DNA of 64,000 nucleotides from Telluria mixta (GTDB lineage: Bacteria > Pseudomonadota > Gammaproteobacteria > Burkholderiales > Burkholderiaceae_D), in contig NZ_CP119520.1 in NCBI RefSeq assembly GCF_029223865.1, positions 2,666,001-2,730,000 on the forward strand. The letters are read 5' to 3'. The position numbers were made by a program, and so were the translations under genes. Every line of letters starts with the position of its first letter. The stretch's first letter is position 1. The notes beneath the pieces are model-generated. The model searched no databases and was not told the origin of the DNA. It was given only the letters and a program-made list of their open reading frames with translations. Below are positions 1-8,841 of this stretch, piece after piece.

Positions 1-205
1 TGGACTTCGCCAGCTTCACGATCCGCCAAGGCTCGACCACGGTCCTGCAATGTAGCAATAAACTCGAAGGCGGCAATAACCAGGCGCATCGCACGACCGG
101 GAGCAAACCCTGAGTCTGGCGGGTAGCCGAGCCGTTCGAATTGCCCGATCTTGCGCAGTCGCTGAGCCGTGGGTCGTATGACGACGGCTCAGCGGGATTT
201 CGAGG
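1..205. other. window edge, no gene assigned
   Basis: Two incompatible partial readings exist. On the + strand a frame open from base 3 ends at a TGA at 111-113 and could be the C-terminus of a gene starting outside the window. On the - strand a frame without a good start runs left out of the window. Neither matches a family I recognise, so no CDS is called. The stretch also holds the 3' flank of the acyl-CoA dehydrogenase gene. Confidence 0.3.
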
Positions 206-1399
206 TTAAAACGCGGCAATACCGGTCTGCGCACGCCCCAGGATCAGCGCATGGATGTCATGCGTACCTTCATACGTGTTGACGACTTCCAGGTTGACGA
301 GGTGACGTGCCACGCCGAACTCGTCGCTGATGCCGTTACCGCCCATCATGTCGCGCGCCATGCGTGCGATGTCGAGCGCCTTGCCGCAGGAGTTGCGCTT
401 CATGATCGATGTGATCTCGACCGCGGCCGTGCCCTCGTCCTTCATGCGGCCCAGGCGCAGGACGCCCTGCAGGCCCAGCGTGATTTCCGTCTGCATGTCG
501 GCGAGCTTCTTCTGGATCAGCTGGTTGGCGGCCAGCGGCTTGCCGAACTGCTTGCGGTCCAGCACGTACTGGCGGGAACGGTGCCAGCAGTCTTCCGCGG
601 CGCCCAGCGCGCCCCAGGCGATGCCGTAGCGGGCCGAGTTCAGGCAGGTGAACGGACCCTTCAGGCCGCGTACTTCCGGGAACGCATTCTCTTCGGGGCA
701 GAACACCTCGTCCATCACGATCTCGCCCGTGATCGACGCGCGCAGGCCGACCTTGCCGTGGATGGCCGGCGCCGACAGGCCTTTCCAGCCCTTTTCCAGC
801 ACGAAGCCGCGGATCTTGCCTTCGTCATCCTTGGCCCAGACGACGAACACGTCGGCGATCGGCGAATTCGTGATCCACATCTTCGAGCCGGAAAGCGAGT
901 AGCCGCCGTCGACCTTGCGCGCACGCGTGACCATCGAGCCCGGGTCGGAGCCATGGTTCGGCTCGGTCAGGCCGAAGCAGCCGATCCATTCTCCGGTGGC
1001 CAGTTTCGGCAGGTATTTCTGCTTCGTTTCCTCGTTGCCGAATTCGTAGATCGGCACCATCACGAGCGACGACTGCACGCTCATCATCGAGCGATAGCCG
1101 GAATCGACGCGCTCGACTTCGCGCGCGATCAGGCCGTAGCTGACGTAGTTCAGGCCAGGGCCGCCGTATTGCTCGGGGATGGTCGGGCCCAGCAGGCCGA
1201 GCTCGCCCATCTCGCGGAAGATGGACGCGTCCGTGGTTTCATTGCGGAAGGCTTCGAGGACGCGCGGCAGCAGCTTGTCCTGGCAATAGGCCGCGGCGGC
1301 GTCGCGCACCATGCGCTCTTCGTCGAGCAACTGCTCGTTCAGCAGCAACGGATCATCCCAATGGAACTGGGCTTTGCGGGGCGTATCGGAACGGCTCAT
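206..1399 (-). CDS. gcdH: glutaryl-CoA dehydrogenase
   Basis: This is a 397-residue FAD acyl-CoA dehydrogenase that oxidatively decarboxylates glutaryl-CoA to crotonyl-CoA in lysine/tryptophan breakdown. The acyl-CoA dehydrogenase signature [17 protein letters not shown] lies mid-protein and [17 protein letters not shown] follows it. The C-terminal [20 protein letters not shown] carries the catalytic glutamate (E377) and is typical of the glutaryl-CoA subgroup rather than short- or medium-chain enzymes. Length is normal for the family. It is transcribed leftward and alone; a flavin reductase gene lies upstream in the same direction, 132 bp away. A TATAAT box on the minus strand lies about 65 bp upstream of the start. 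Confidence 0.95.
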   Translation of the reverse strand: MSRSDTPRKAQFHWDDPLLLNEQLLDEERMVRDAAAAYCQDKLLPRVLEAFRNETTDASIFREMGELGLLGPTIPEQYGGPGLNYVSYGLIAREVERVDSGYRSMMSVQSSLVMVPIYEFGNEETKQKYLPKLATGEWIGCFGLTEPNHGSDPGSMVTRARKVDGGYSLSGSKMWITNSPIADVFVVWAKDDEGKIRGFVLEKGWKGLSAPAIHGKVGLRASITGEIVMDEVFCPEENAFPEVRGLKGPFTCLNSARYGIAWGALGAAEDCWHRSRQYVLDRKQFGKPLAANQLIQKKLADMQTEITLGLQGVLRLGRMKDEGTAAVEITSIMKRNSCGKALDIARMARDMMGGNGISDEFGVARHLVNLEVVNTYEGTHDIHALILGRAQTGIAAF

Positions 1400-1463
1400 G
1401 GGGCTCCTGTCTCAATCTTTGTAAGAATGTGGCGGGCGAATGGATGACCGCCCGGATCGAGCC

Positions 1464-1469
1464 ATTATA
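1464..1469 (-). promoter_or_regulatory. candidate -10 box of gcdH
   Basis: The minus strand reads TATAAT here, 64 bp before the gcdH start. The nearest TTGAAA (1492-1497) is 22 bp away, too far for a standard sigma70 spacing, so only the -10 element is supported. Confidence 0.3.
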
Positions 1470-1531
1470 GAAACCCCGCCCCGCCGCATCTTTTCAAACT
1501 GCGACAGGCATTTTCATTTTTCAAACAAGGA

Positions 1532-2032
1532 TCACGTGCTGCCGAAGCGCCCGCCATGGAACAGCAGGGCGGACTGCGGATGCACGGCGCAGTCTTCCAC
1601 TTCGCCCACGAAGATCACGTGGTCGCCTTCGGGATAGCGGCTGCGGTTGTGGCATTCGAACCAGGCGGAGACGCCTTTCAGGATCGGCTGGCCGGTGCGC
1701 GACAATTCGTACTCGACGCCTTCGAACGGATCCTGGCCGCGCCGCGAGAACCGGCGCGCCAGCTCTTCCTGTCCGGCCGACAGCACGTTGATGACGTAGT
1801 GCGAGTTGCCGGTGAAGATGGGCAGGCTGTTGGCGACGTTCGACAGGCTCCACAGCACCAGCGGCGGCTCCAGCGACACGGAATTGAAGGACGACGCGGT
1901 CAGGCCGCGGAATTTGCCGTCGCCCAGGCGGGTCGTGATGACGGTGACGCCCGTCGCGAATTGGGACAGGGCTTGGCGGAAATGGGCGGAATCGAAACCG
2001 CGCGTGGCGGCGCGAGGTGAGCTGGTGTTCAT
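1532..2032 (-). CDS. flavin reductase family protein (FMN-binding split barrel)
   Basis: The 166-residue protein has the flavin reductase fold: FRQALSQFATGVTVITT near the N-terminus, then GLTASSFNSVSLEPPLVLWSL, which forms the FMN-binding strand-turn, and a C-terminal EGDHVIFVGEVEDC strand. Such proteins reduce FMN/FAD with NAD(P)H, usually for a partner monooxygenase, or act alone. No monooxygenase gene is adjacent, so the partner is unknown. Length (about 160-170) is usual. The gene is divergent from msrA, with about 100 bp between the two starts. Confidence 0.87.
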   Translation of the reverse strand: MNTSSPRAATRGFDSAHFRQALSQFATGVTVITTRLGDGKFRGLTASSFNSVSLEPPLVLWSLSNVANSLPIFTGNSHYVINVLSAGQEELARRFSRRGQDPFEGVEYELSRTGQPILKGVSAWFECHNRSRYPEGDHVIFVGEVEDCAVHPQSALLFHGGRFGST

Positions 2033-2092
2033 GCGCGCATTATGCCATCAATGGCCAGAGGGTCCCCGAGCCTGCACGAGCGCGCACTTTCG

Positions 2093-2121
2093 TTTACAGT
2101 GAAACCATGGACAACTATTTA
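2093..2121 (+). promoter_or_regulatory. candidate sigma70 promoter of msrA
   Basis: TTTACA at 2093-2098 and TATTTA at 2116-2121 are separated by exactly 17 bp. They sit just upstream of the msrA ribosome site (GAGGAG) and its ATG at 2139. Only sequence similarity supports this. Confidence 0.45.
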
Positions 2122-2138
2122 TTCCTCGAGGAGTCAGC

Positions 2139-2678
2139 ATGAGCCAGCAATCAGCAACCGAAGTGGCCATCCTGGGCGGCGGGTGTTTCTGGTGCCTGGA
2201 AGCGGTTTATCTGGAAGCGCGCGGGATTCTCCGCGTGGAATCGGGCTATATGGGCGGCGCGACTCCCGCACCGACCTACGAGCAGGTGTGCGCGGGCACG
2301 ACCGGGCACGCGGAGGTCGTGCGCCTGGAATTCGATCCGAACGTGATCAGCTATCGCGACATCCTGGAAATCTTTTTCACGATCCACGACCCGACGACGC
2401 TCAATCGCCAGGGCAATGACGTCGGCACGCAATACCGCTCGGTGATCTTCTTCACGTCGCCGGAGCAGGAAGCGACGGCGCGCAAGGTGATGGCCGAGAT
2501 GGCCGCGGTGTGGGATGCGCCGATCGTCACGCAGGTGTTGCCGGCCGAGCAGTGGTACAAGGCCGAGGATTACCACCAGAATTATTTCGCCCAGCACCCG
2601 CTGCAGGGGTATTGCGCATTCGTGGTGGCGCCCAAGGTGGCCAAGTTCCGCAAGGTCTTCACGGACCGGGTGAAATAA
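2139..2678 (+). CDS. msrA: peptide-methionine (S)-S-oxide reductase
   Basis: MsrA reduces methionine-S-sulfoxide in proteins using thioredoxin. The 179-residue protein has the family motif GGCFWCLEA with catalytic C16, followed by VESGYMGG, TGHAEVVRLEFDP, and the conserved FFTIHDPTTLNRQGNDVGTQYRS. A good ribosome site (GAGGAG) precedes the ATG. The usual C-terminal resolving cysteines of some MsrA classes are not obvious; a single cysteine lies in LQGYCAF. MsrB is not fused or adjacent. It ends two bases before the stop of the convergent cfa gene. Confidence 0.97.
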   Translation: MSQQSATEVAILGGGCFWCLEAVYLEARGILRVESGYMGGATPAPTYEQVCAGTTGHAEVVRLEFDPNVISYRDILEIFFTIHDPTTLNRQGNDVGTQYRSVIFFTSPEQEATARKVMAEMAAVWDAPIVTQVLPAEQWYKAEDYHQNYFAQHPLQGYCAFVVAPKVAKFRKVFTDRVK

Positions 2679-2679
2679 G

Positions 2680-3897
2680 TCACGGGTACATGTAGCGCCG
2701 CGACCACGGCATCAGGTCCGGCGTCTCGCCCGCCTTGCCGCACACGATCTGGTACAGGCTGACCCAGTCGTGCGCGAAGCCGTAGGCGCAGCCGGCCAGG
2801 TAGACGTGCCAGATGCGGAAGGTCTTCGGATCGCACGTCGCCCGGATGCGGTCGGCATTGTTCTCGAAATTCTCGGTCCACAGCGCGCACGTGCGGGCGT
2901 AGTGGCGGCGCAGGTTTTCCACGTCGCGGACCTCGAGGCCGCCTTCCTGCATCGTGCGGATGACGGTGGACAGGTGCGCCAGCTCGCCATGCGGGAACAC
3001 GTATTTGTCGATGAACTCGCCGCCGCCGTACGGGCTGTTGCGCTGTTCGACGTCGGACGTGGTAATGCCGTGGTTCATCACGACGCCACCCGGCGCCAGC
3101 AGCTTGCCGATGCGGGCGAAGTACTCCGGTAAATTGTCCACACCCACGTGCTCGAACATGCCGACGCTGGTGATACGGTCGAACTGACCGGCGACGTCGC
3201 GATAATCCTGCAGCCGGATGTCGATGCGGTCCTGCAACCCGGCCTGCGCCACGCGCTCGCGCGCCAGCTCGTACTGTCGTTCGGACAGCGTGACGCCGAC
3301 GCAGCGCGCCCTGAATTTGCTGGCTGCGCGCATCACGAGCGCGCCCCAGCCGCAGCCGATGTCGAGCAGCGTCTGGCCCGGCTGCACGCCGATCTTGGTG
3401 AGGATGTGGTCGATCTTCTTTTGCTGGGCCGTGGCGAGGTCCTCGTCGCCATTCTCGAAATAGGCGCAGGAATAGACCATGGCCGGGTCGAGGAACAGGC
3501 TGTAGAACGCGTTGGAGACGTCGTAGTGGTAGCGGATGGCTTCCGCATCCTTCTCGCGCGTGTGCGGCGAGACGAGGCGCAGGGCGGCGCTGGCGACGCG
3601 GCTCGTGCGCGCAGGCTTGCCCGTGGTTTCCGCGAGGGCGGAACCCACCTGGATCATGTCGGCCGCGCGTCCTTCGATCTCGAGCGCGCCTTCGACATAG
3701 GCCTCGCCGAGGTTGCCCAGCGACGGCGCGAGCAGGTAGCGCAGGCCGCCCGGGTGGGGTACGCGGATTTTCACGCGCGGCTGGTGGTCGGATGACAGGT
3801 CCACCTGCGCGCCGTTCCATAGCTCCACGCGCAGGGGCAGGTTGAATTTGCTGCGTATGCCTGAAGTCCAGGCGGAAAGCTTCAGTTGGTCGAACAC
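2680..3897 (-). CDS. cfa: cyclopropane-fatty-acyl-phospholipid synthase
   Basis: This is a 405-residue SAM-dependent enzyme that methylenates unsaturated acyl chains of membrane phospholipids. The N-terminal about 120 residues form the lipid-binding domain. The catalytic domain follows, with IRYHYDVSNAFYSLFLDPAMVYSC, the SAM motif LLDIGCGWGAL, and SVGMFEHVG. The C-terminal part carries FPHGELAHLS and the family ending near WSRRYMYP. The start is GTG with GGAGA about 8 bases upstream. It lies 38 bp downstream of the hemerythrin-pdxH gene in the same direction and is probably cotranscribed. Confidence 0.93.
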   Translation of the reverse strand: MFDQLKLSAWTSGIRSKFNLPLRVELWNGAQVDLSSDHQPRVKIRVPHPGGLRYLLAPSLGNLGEAYVEGALEIEGRAADMIQVGSALAETTGKPARTSRVASAALRLVSPHTREKDAEAIRYHYDVSNAFYSLFLDPAMVYSCAYFENGDEDLATAQQKKIDHILTKIGVQPGQTLLDIGCGWGALVMRAASKFRARCVGVTLSERQYELARERVAQAGLQDRIDIRLQDYRDVAGQFDRITSVGMFEHVGVDNLPEYFARIGKLLAPGGVVMNHGITTSDVEQRNSPYGGGEFIDKYVFPHGELAHLSTVIRTMQEGGLEVRDVENLRRHYARTCALWTENFENNADRIRATCDPKTFRIWHVYLAGCAYGFAHDWVSLYQIVCGKAGETPDLMPWSRRYMYP

Positions 3898-3935
3898 GCG
3901 ATTTCTCCGGCTGATCCTGAGCCGGATGCACCGGG

Positions 3936-5141
3936 TCAGGGTTGCAAACGTTGCCGCGTCCAGCTGCCGTCTTCCTGCCGCGTGTAGACGATGCGGTCGT
4001 GGAAGCGTGAACGCCGCCCCTGCCAGAACTCGATCCGTTCCGGCACCAGGCGAAAACCGCCCCAGTGTTGTGGCCGTGGCGGTGCTTCGCCATATTGACG
4101 CGCCACCTCCTCGTAATGTTGCTCGAGGGCGGCACGGTTTGCGATCGGCTCGCTTTGTTCGGACGCGATCGCCGACAGCCGGCTTTTCAACGGCCGGCTG
4201 TTGAAATACTTATCGCTTTCCTCGGCACTCGTGCGCTCAACTCTGCCTTCGATCCGCACTTGCCGTTCAAGTTCACTCCAGAAGAATAGCAGAGCTGCAA
4301 ACGGCTTGCTTGCCAACTGCTTGCCTTTCTGGCTGTCGTAATTCGTGTACCAGGTGAACCCGCGCGCATCGAATTGCTTGACGAGAACAATGCGCGACGT
4401 CGGCCGCCCATCCTCGCCCACGGTGGCCACGCTCATCGCGTTCGGCTCGTTCACTTCGGCCTTCAGCGCTTCCTCGAACCAGCGCGTGAACTGGTCCATC
4501 GGATCGCTGGCCACGTCGCTTTCGTCCAGGCGCGCCTGGCCGTAATCCTTGCGCAGGTCGGCGACCGTCTCGCCGATGGATGGCGCCGGGGTTGCCGGGC
4601 TTGTTGTCTGTTCCAGGCCGCGGCGCTGGCGCATGGCGCCGCCCAGGCGCGCCATCTGATCCGGACCAAAGAGGCGCAGTGCCATCGGCGCGACGATGCC
4701 TTCTTCGCGTTCCATATGGCCGTGGTAGCTCTGCACGAAGCGGCGCACGATGGAGGCCGACAACTGCGTGCCGCTGCCGTCCGCGATGCCCATCAGCTGT
4801 TCGTGCAGGTCTTGCCACATCGCATCCATGTCCTTGTGTTCCTGCAGGATCACGGGTACGAGGGCCTGCAGGGTCGCCGCATCGTCTCCCTTGGCGACGG
4901 CCAGCAGCATCGGCAACAGGTCCTGTTCCTCGTCCTCGTGGTGCAGGTGGGCGGCCTTGTCGAAGTATTTCAGCACGGCCGTCGCCGCCTGGCGCGCTTG
5001 CTCGTCGGCACCGTGTTCAGGCAGGTGGGCGACAAGTTTTTCCAGCGTGGCAAGCTGCTTACGGATGCGGCCGTGGCAGTGCTTGAGGACGGCGACGGGT
5101 TGGTCGAAATCGGGAGCGGGGTCGGCAAGAAGGTTGTTCAT
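3936..5141 (-). CDS. pdxH: hemerythrin-domain / pyridoxamine 5'-phosphate oxidase fusion
   Basis: This single 401-residue frame joins two proteins. Residues about 15-175 are a hemerythrin HHE-like helical bundle with iron-ligand-type motifs ([45 protein letters not shown]). After a Pro/Thr/Ala linker (about 180-195), residues about 196-401 are a complete PdxH. That part has [11 protein letters not shown]-like FMN/PLP motifs [34 protein letters not shown] and the C-terminal [12 protein letters not shown]. PdxH makes pyridoxal 5'-phosphate from PNP/PMP using O2. Usual PdxH is about 210 residues without the N-terminal module. The smooth low-complexity linker argues for a true fusion rather than an artefact. 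The hemerythrin part may sense or deliver O2 or protect the flavin; this is inference. Confidence 0.92.
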   Translation of the reverse strand: MNNLLADPAPDFDQPVAVLKHCHGRIRKQLATLEKLVAHLPEHGADEQARQAATAVLKYFDKAAHLHHEDEEQDLLPMLLAVAKGDDAATLQALVPVILQEHKDMDAMWQDLHEQLMGIADGSGTQLSASIVRRFVQSYHGHMEREEGIVAPMALRLFGPDQMARLGGAMRQRRGLEQTTSPATPAPSIGETVADLRKDYGQARLDESDVASDPMDQFTRWFEEALKAEVNEPNAMSVATVGEDGRPTSRIVLVKQFDARGFTWYTNYDSQKGKQLASKPFAALLFFWSELERQVRIEGRVERTSAEESDKYFNSRPLKSRLSAIASEQSEPIANRAALEQHYEEVARQYGEAPPRPQHWGGFRLVPERIEFWQGRRSRFHDRIVYTRQEDGSWTRQRLQP

Positions 5142-5241
5142 GATCGCTGTTGTGGACGTGCAGAATGCGGAGAATTTTTTGATTGACTGAAAGTTATTTT
5201 AGAGCAATGAGCGCCGTTCCGTCCGGTAAAATGAAGGGATC

Positions 5242-6120
5242 ATGACTACGACTACCACCTCTCTTTTCGATGACGTCGACTTCGAGCGGCGCTTCGGCGG
5301 CATTGCCCGCCTCTACGGCGAGCGTGCACTGGAACGCTTCCGCGCGGCGCACGTTTGTGTGGTCGGCGTCGGCGGCGTCGGCTCCTGGATCGTCGAAGCG
5401 CTGGCCCGCAGCGCCGTCGGCCGGCTCACGCTCATCGACCTCGACAACGTGGCCGAATCCAACATCAACCGGCAGATCCAGGCCCTGTCGACCACGGTCG
5501 GCATGCCCAAGATCGAGGCGCTGAAACAGCGCATCGCGCTCATCAATCCGTACTGCGAAGTCGAGCTCGTCGAAGACTTCATCGATCCGGACAACATCCC
5601 GCAAATGATCGGGACCGACCGTTTCGACTACGTCGTCGACGCGATCGACAGCGTCAAGGCCAAGGCCGCGCTGATCGCGTACTGCAGCCAGCATGCGATC
5701 CCGCTGATCGTCATCGGCGGCGCCGGCGGCCAGCTTGATCCGACCAAGATCGAAGTGCGTGACCTCGCCCGCACCGAGCAGGAACCGCTGCTGAAAAAAG
5801 TGCGGAAGATCCTGCGTGCCCGCTACGGCTTCGCCCGCGGCGAAAAGAACAAGTACCACATCGACGCCGTGTTCTCGATGGAACCGCTGCGCTATCCGCA
5901 GTCCGGCGACGGCGACGCCTGCGAAGTCGACGCGAACAGCATCACGGGCCTGAACTGCGCCGGCTTCGGTTCGAGCATGGTCGTCACCGCGACGTTCGGC
6001 ATGGTCGCGGCCGGCCACATGCTGCGCAAGCTGGCGGAGGAGGCCAATGCCGTGCGGGTGCCGGACCATGTAACCGAATCCGTCGACGCTGTGCAACTGG
6101 AAGACGCCTTGTTATCATAG
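5242..6120 (+). CDS. tcdA: tRNA threonylcarbamoyladenosine dehydratase (TcdA/CsdL)
   Basis: This is an E1-like ThiF-fold enzyme that cyclises t6A37 of ANN-decoding tRNAs to ct6A using ATP. The nucleotide-binding glycine motif GVGGVGSW starts near residue 42, and LIDLDNVAESNINRQ (residues about 65-78) carries the acidic and arginine residues typical of E1-like enzymes. DYVVDAIDSVKAKAALI follows. The C-terminal part (TGLNCAGFGSSMVVTATFG) matches the TcdA subgroup. Length of 292 residues is slightly above E. coli TcdA (268). It is monocistronic, followed directly by a large imperfect palindrome. Confidence 0.92.
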   Translation: MTTTTTSLFDDVDFERRFGGIARLYGERALERFRAAHVCVVGVGGVGSWIVEALARSAVGRLTLIDLDNVAESNINRQIQALSTTVGMPKIEALKQRIALINPYCEVELVEDFIDPDNIPQMIGTDRFDYVVDAIDSVKAKAALIAYCSQHAIPLIVIGGAGGQLDPTKIEVRDLARTEQEPLLKKVRKILRARYGFARGEKNKYHIDAVFSMEPLRYPQSGDGDACEVDANSITGLNCAGFGSSMVVTATFGMVAAGHMLRKLAEEANAVRVPDHVTESVDAVQLEDALLS

Positions 6121-6128
6121 GATCAGTG

Positions 6129-6249
6129 GGGCACCTCGCAAAACCGTCGCGAGCGGCCGCAATGCTGTTCGAGAAGCGCAGCTGTACGAGGAGTACAGCG
6201 AGCATCGCAGGACAGCAGTGCAACGCGCAGCAGGTTTTGCGACGTGCCC
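6129..6249. repeat. 121-bp nested imperfect palindrome
   Basis: Outer arms 6129-6145 and 6233-6249 are reverse complements over 17 bp with one mismatch (GGGCACCTCGCAAAACC against GGGCACGTCGCAAAACC). A perfect 7-bp hairpin, GCTGTAC/GTACAGC at 6181-6187 and 6193-6199 with a 5-base loop, sits at almost exactly the same centre. The segments between pair partly. It fills the gap between tcdA and the FKBP gene. It could be a dispersed REP/MITE-like element or a strong RNA structure; no second copy is seen in this window. Confidence 0.7.
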
Positions 6250-6280
6250 TGGTTTTTACTGATTCGTGAAAAGAGGCTCC

Positions 6281-6823
6281 ATGATCCGTCGTATCGCCTT
6301 AGCCAGCCTGCTGCTGGCGGCCGTCGCCGCCAACGCGCAGGACGCATCCCAGCAGGCCGGCGACGGCCTGCAAGGTCCCAAGGACCCGGCCCAGGCCACC
6401 GCCAACGCCGCCAATCCGGCCAATCCGAACAATCCCGTCAATCCGGCACCCGAAGCGCAAGCGGAGCAGGGGCCGAAGGTGCAGGTCATCGACCACGTGA
6501 TCGGCAAGGGTACCGAGGCGATGGTCGGCAGCACGGTCGTCGTCAACTACACGGGCTGGTTCTACAAGCCGCTGGCCGCCAAGCAACGCGGCCGCAAGTT
6601 CGACTCGTCGCTGGACGCGGGCCGCGAACCGCTCGAGTTCCAGCTCGGCGCGCGCCAGGTCATCAAGGGCTGGGAGCAGGGCGTGCAGGGCATGAAGGTG
6701 GGCGGCAAGCGCACCCTGATCATCCCGAGCGAACTCGCGTACGGCAAGCGCGGCGCCGGCGGCGGTTCCATTCCGCCGGATTCCGACCTGATCTTCGACG
6801 TCGAACTCTTGAAGGTCAAGTAA
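6281..6823 (+). CDS. periplasmic FKBP-type peptidyl-prolyl cis-trans isomerase
   Basis: The 180-residue protein starts with a signal peptide ([20 protein letters not shown]), then an Ala/Pro/Asn-rich spacer to about residue 65. One FKBP domain follows ([63 protein letters not shown]). It should catalyse proline isomerisation during folding of exported proteins. The ATG at 6281 has AGAGG upstream and gives the signal peptide; a GTG at 6266 would add five residues without ribosome-site support. It is followed after 30 bp by cysK in the same direction. Confidence 0.92.
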   Translation: MIRRIALASLLLAAVAANAQDASQQAGDGLQGPKDPAQATANAANPANPNNPVNPAPEAQAEQGPKVQVIDHVIGKGTEAMVGSTVVVNYTGWFYKPLAAKQRGRKFDSSLDAGREPLEFQLGARQVIKGWEQGVQGMKVGGKRTLIIPSELAYGKRGAGGGSIPPDSDLIFDVELLKVK

Positions 6824-6853
6824 GTCCAATTCACTCAACCGGGAGGACTCTGC

Positions 6854-7785
6854 ATGCGCATCGCGAACGACGTGACGGAACTGATCGGCAATACCCCTTG
6901 GTGCGGATCCGCCGCCTGGCGCAGGGCGCCGGCGCGGATCTCACCGCCAAGCTCGAGTTCTACAATCCGGCCCACAGCGTCAAGGACCGGATCGGCTGGG
7001 CCATGATCGAAGCGGCCGAGCAGGCCGGCAAGATCGGCCCGAACACCATCATCGTCGAGCCCACCAGCGGCAACACGGGCATCGCGCTGGCGATGGTGTG
7101 CGCGGCGCGCGGCTACCGCTGCCGCCTCGTCATGCCGGAGACGATGAGCAACGAACGGCGCATGCTGCTGCGCGCCTACGGTGCCGAACTGGTGCTCACG
7201 CCGGGGCCGGAAGGCATGCTGGGCGCCATCCGCCGTGCCGAGGAAATCGTCGCGGCCGACCCGAACTGCTTCATGCCGCAGCAGTTCAACAACCCTGCCA
7301 ACCCGGAAGTCCACCGCCGCACCACGGCCGAGGAAATCTGGCGCGACACCGACGGCAAGGTCGACATCCTCGTGGCCGGCGTCGGCACGGGCGGTACGAT
7401 CACGGGCGTGGCCGAAGTGATCAAGGCAAGGAAGCCGTCGTTCCAGGCGATCGCCGTGGAACCGGAAGCGTCGCCGATCCTGTCCAAGGGCACGAAGGGC
7501 CCACACCCGATCCAGGGCATCGGCGCCGGCTTCATTCCGGACGTGCTGAACACGAAAGCCTACGACGAAGTCATCACCGTCAAGAACGACGATGCCTTCG
7601 AGACGGCCCGTGCGGCCGCGCGCGAGGAGGGGCTGCTGGTCGGCATCTCGTCCGGCGCCGCGTTGTGGGCCGCGATCCAGGTCGCCAAGCGGCCGGAGAA
7701 TGCGGGCAAGCTGATCGTGACGATCATTCCGTCGTTCGGCGAGCGTTATCTCAGTACGGCGTTGTACGCGAACCTGGCCGGCTGA
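6854..7785 (+). pseudogene. cysK: cysteine synthase A, interrupted by a one-base frameshift
   Basis: The ATG at 6854, with GGGAGGA upstream, opens the expected N-terminus [15 protein letters not shown]. The reading then shifts: at 6893-6901 the DNA reads ACCCCTTGG where one more base is needed to continue into LVRIRRLAQ. From there to 7785 a normal O-acetylserine sulfhydrylase is encoded in the next frame, with the PLP lysine in NPAHSVKDR, the PTSGNTG loop, [14 protein letters not shown] and [11 protein letters not shown]. All catalytic motifs are intact, so the lesion is a single base deletion, either a real mutation or a sequencing error in the C/T run. The product would make cysteine from O-acetylserine and sulfide. 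A shortened start at the TTG or GTG near 6899 would lose the first strand and is unlikely to work. Confidence 0.85.
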
Positions 7786-7802
7786 TCCGGCTTCCCTCTA
7801 CG

Positions 7803-7835
7803 AAATGGCCCGCTTGTATGCGGGCCATTTTTTTT
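7803..7835 (+). terminator. Rho-independent terminator after cysK
   Basis: An 11-bp stem (AAATGGCCCGC, 7803-7813, with GCGGGCCATTT, 7820-7830) and a 6-base loop are followed by a T run. It overlaps the stop of the convergent CDF gene at 7834-7836. Confidence 0.85.
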
Positions 7836-8841
7836 AGTGTGCGTGCGAGTGGCCGTGATGATGGCCGTGGTTATGATCGTGGTCGTGATCATGGTCATCG
7901 TGCGCATGCGCCTCCAGTCCGTCGTGCAGGCAGCAACTGCTGTGCTTGGTCGTGCCTTGTTCCACCTGCAGCGTGCAATGGTGGATGGCGAAATCCTCAC
8001 GCAGGTGAAGGGTGATGTCGTCGAGGGCCGCATCGCCCGGATAGCCGTCCGGCATGACGAGGTGGGCCGTGAGGGCCGTCTCCGTCGTGCTCATCGCCCA
8101 GATATGGACGTCGTGCACTTCGGTCACGCCCGGTTGCGCGGCCAGGAAGGCCGTGACGCCGGTCGCGTCGACGCTGGCCGGCACGCCCGCCAGCACCATC
8201 TGGATCGATTCCTTGAGCAGCGACCACGTGCCCGCGACGATCACGACGACGAGCACGAGGCTGACGACCGGGTCGAGCCACGACCAGCCCGTGTAGATGA
8301 TCACGACACCGGAGATGACGACGCCCAGCGACAGCAACGCATCCGCCGCCATGTGCTGGTAGGCGCCGCGCACATTGATGTCGTCCTTGCTACCGGCCAC
8401 GAACAGCCAGGCCGAGAAACCGTTGATCAGCACGCCGACGAGGGCGACGATGGACACCGTCGTGCCGGCCACCGGTTCCGGATGGGCGAAGCGGTGCACG
8501 GCTTCCCATGCGATGGCGCCGCAGGCCACCATCAGCAACAGGACGTTGGCGAGGGCGGCGAGGATGGTCGTACCGCGCATGCCATACGTGAAGCGGCGCG
8601 TGGGCGCACTCTTCGTCAGCAGCGCGGCGCCCCAGGCGAGGCCGAGACCCAGCACGTCGGACAGGTTGTGGCCGGCGTCGGCCATCAGCGCCGTCGAGTT
8701 GGCGATGAAGCCGTAGATGAATTCGATGGCGACGAACGCGGTGTTCAGGCCGATGGCGATGCCGAACGCGCGGCCGTTGTCGCCCGGCGCCGGGTGGTGG
8801 TGATGGCCATGTCCATGGCCGTGGGAATGGGAGTGACTCAT
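7834..8841 (-). CDS. cation diffusion facilitator, probable zinc exporter
   Basis: The 335-residue inner-membrane protein has six predicted helices. Its transport sites read HDxxD-like: LMADAGHNLSDVLGLGLAW in TM2 and HMAADALLSLGVVISG in TM5. The cytosolic C-terminal domain includes VTEVHDVHIWAMSTTETALTAHLV. Both ends are very His-rich (HSHSHGHGHGHHHH at the start, repeated HD/HG pairs at the end), as in ZitB/CzcD-type exporters. CDF proteins exchange Zn2+ (or Co2+/Cd2+) for protons. Its start overlaps the end of the upstream ArsR-family gene by four bases (ATGA), so both are one operon and translationally coupled. The regulator's zinc site supports zinc as the substrate. Confidence 0.93.
   Translation of the reverse strand: MSHSHSHGHGHGHHHHPAPGDNGRAFGIAIGLNTAFVAIEFIYGFIANSTALMADAGHNLSDVLGLGLAWGAALLTKSAPTRRFTYGMRGTTILAALANVLLLMVACGAIAWEAVHRFAHPEPVAGTTVSIVALVGVLINGFSAWLFVAGSKDDINVRGAYQHMAADALLSLGVVISGVVIIYTGWSWLDPVVSLVLVVVIVAGTWSLLKESIQMVLAGVPASVDATGVTAFLAAQPGVTEVHDVHIWAMSTTETALTAHLVMPDGYPGDAALDDITLHLREDFAIHHCTLQVEQGTTKHSSCCLHDGLEAHAHDDHDHDHDHNHGHHHGHSHAH

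Noticed and set aside
2582..4135. 517-codon frame on the - strand
   Set aside because: Shadow of cfa in another phase; composition is Arg/Pro-rich and no domain is visible.
6244..6898. open frame running through the FKBP gene into cysK
   Set aside because: Its first 220 codons are out of phase with the FKBP protein and have no family match; only the cysK part is real, which is why a frameshift is called.
7837..7900. apparent tandem repeat
   Set aside because: It encodes the His/Asp-rich tail of the CDF transporter; the repetition comes from codon use for His, Asp and Gly.
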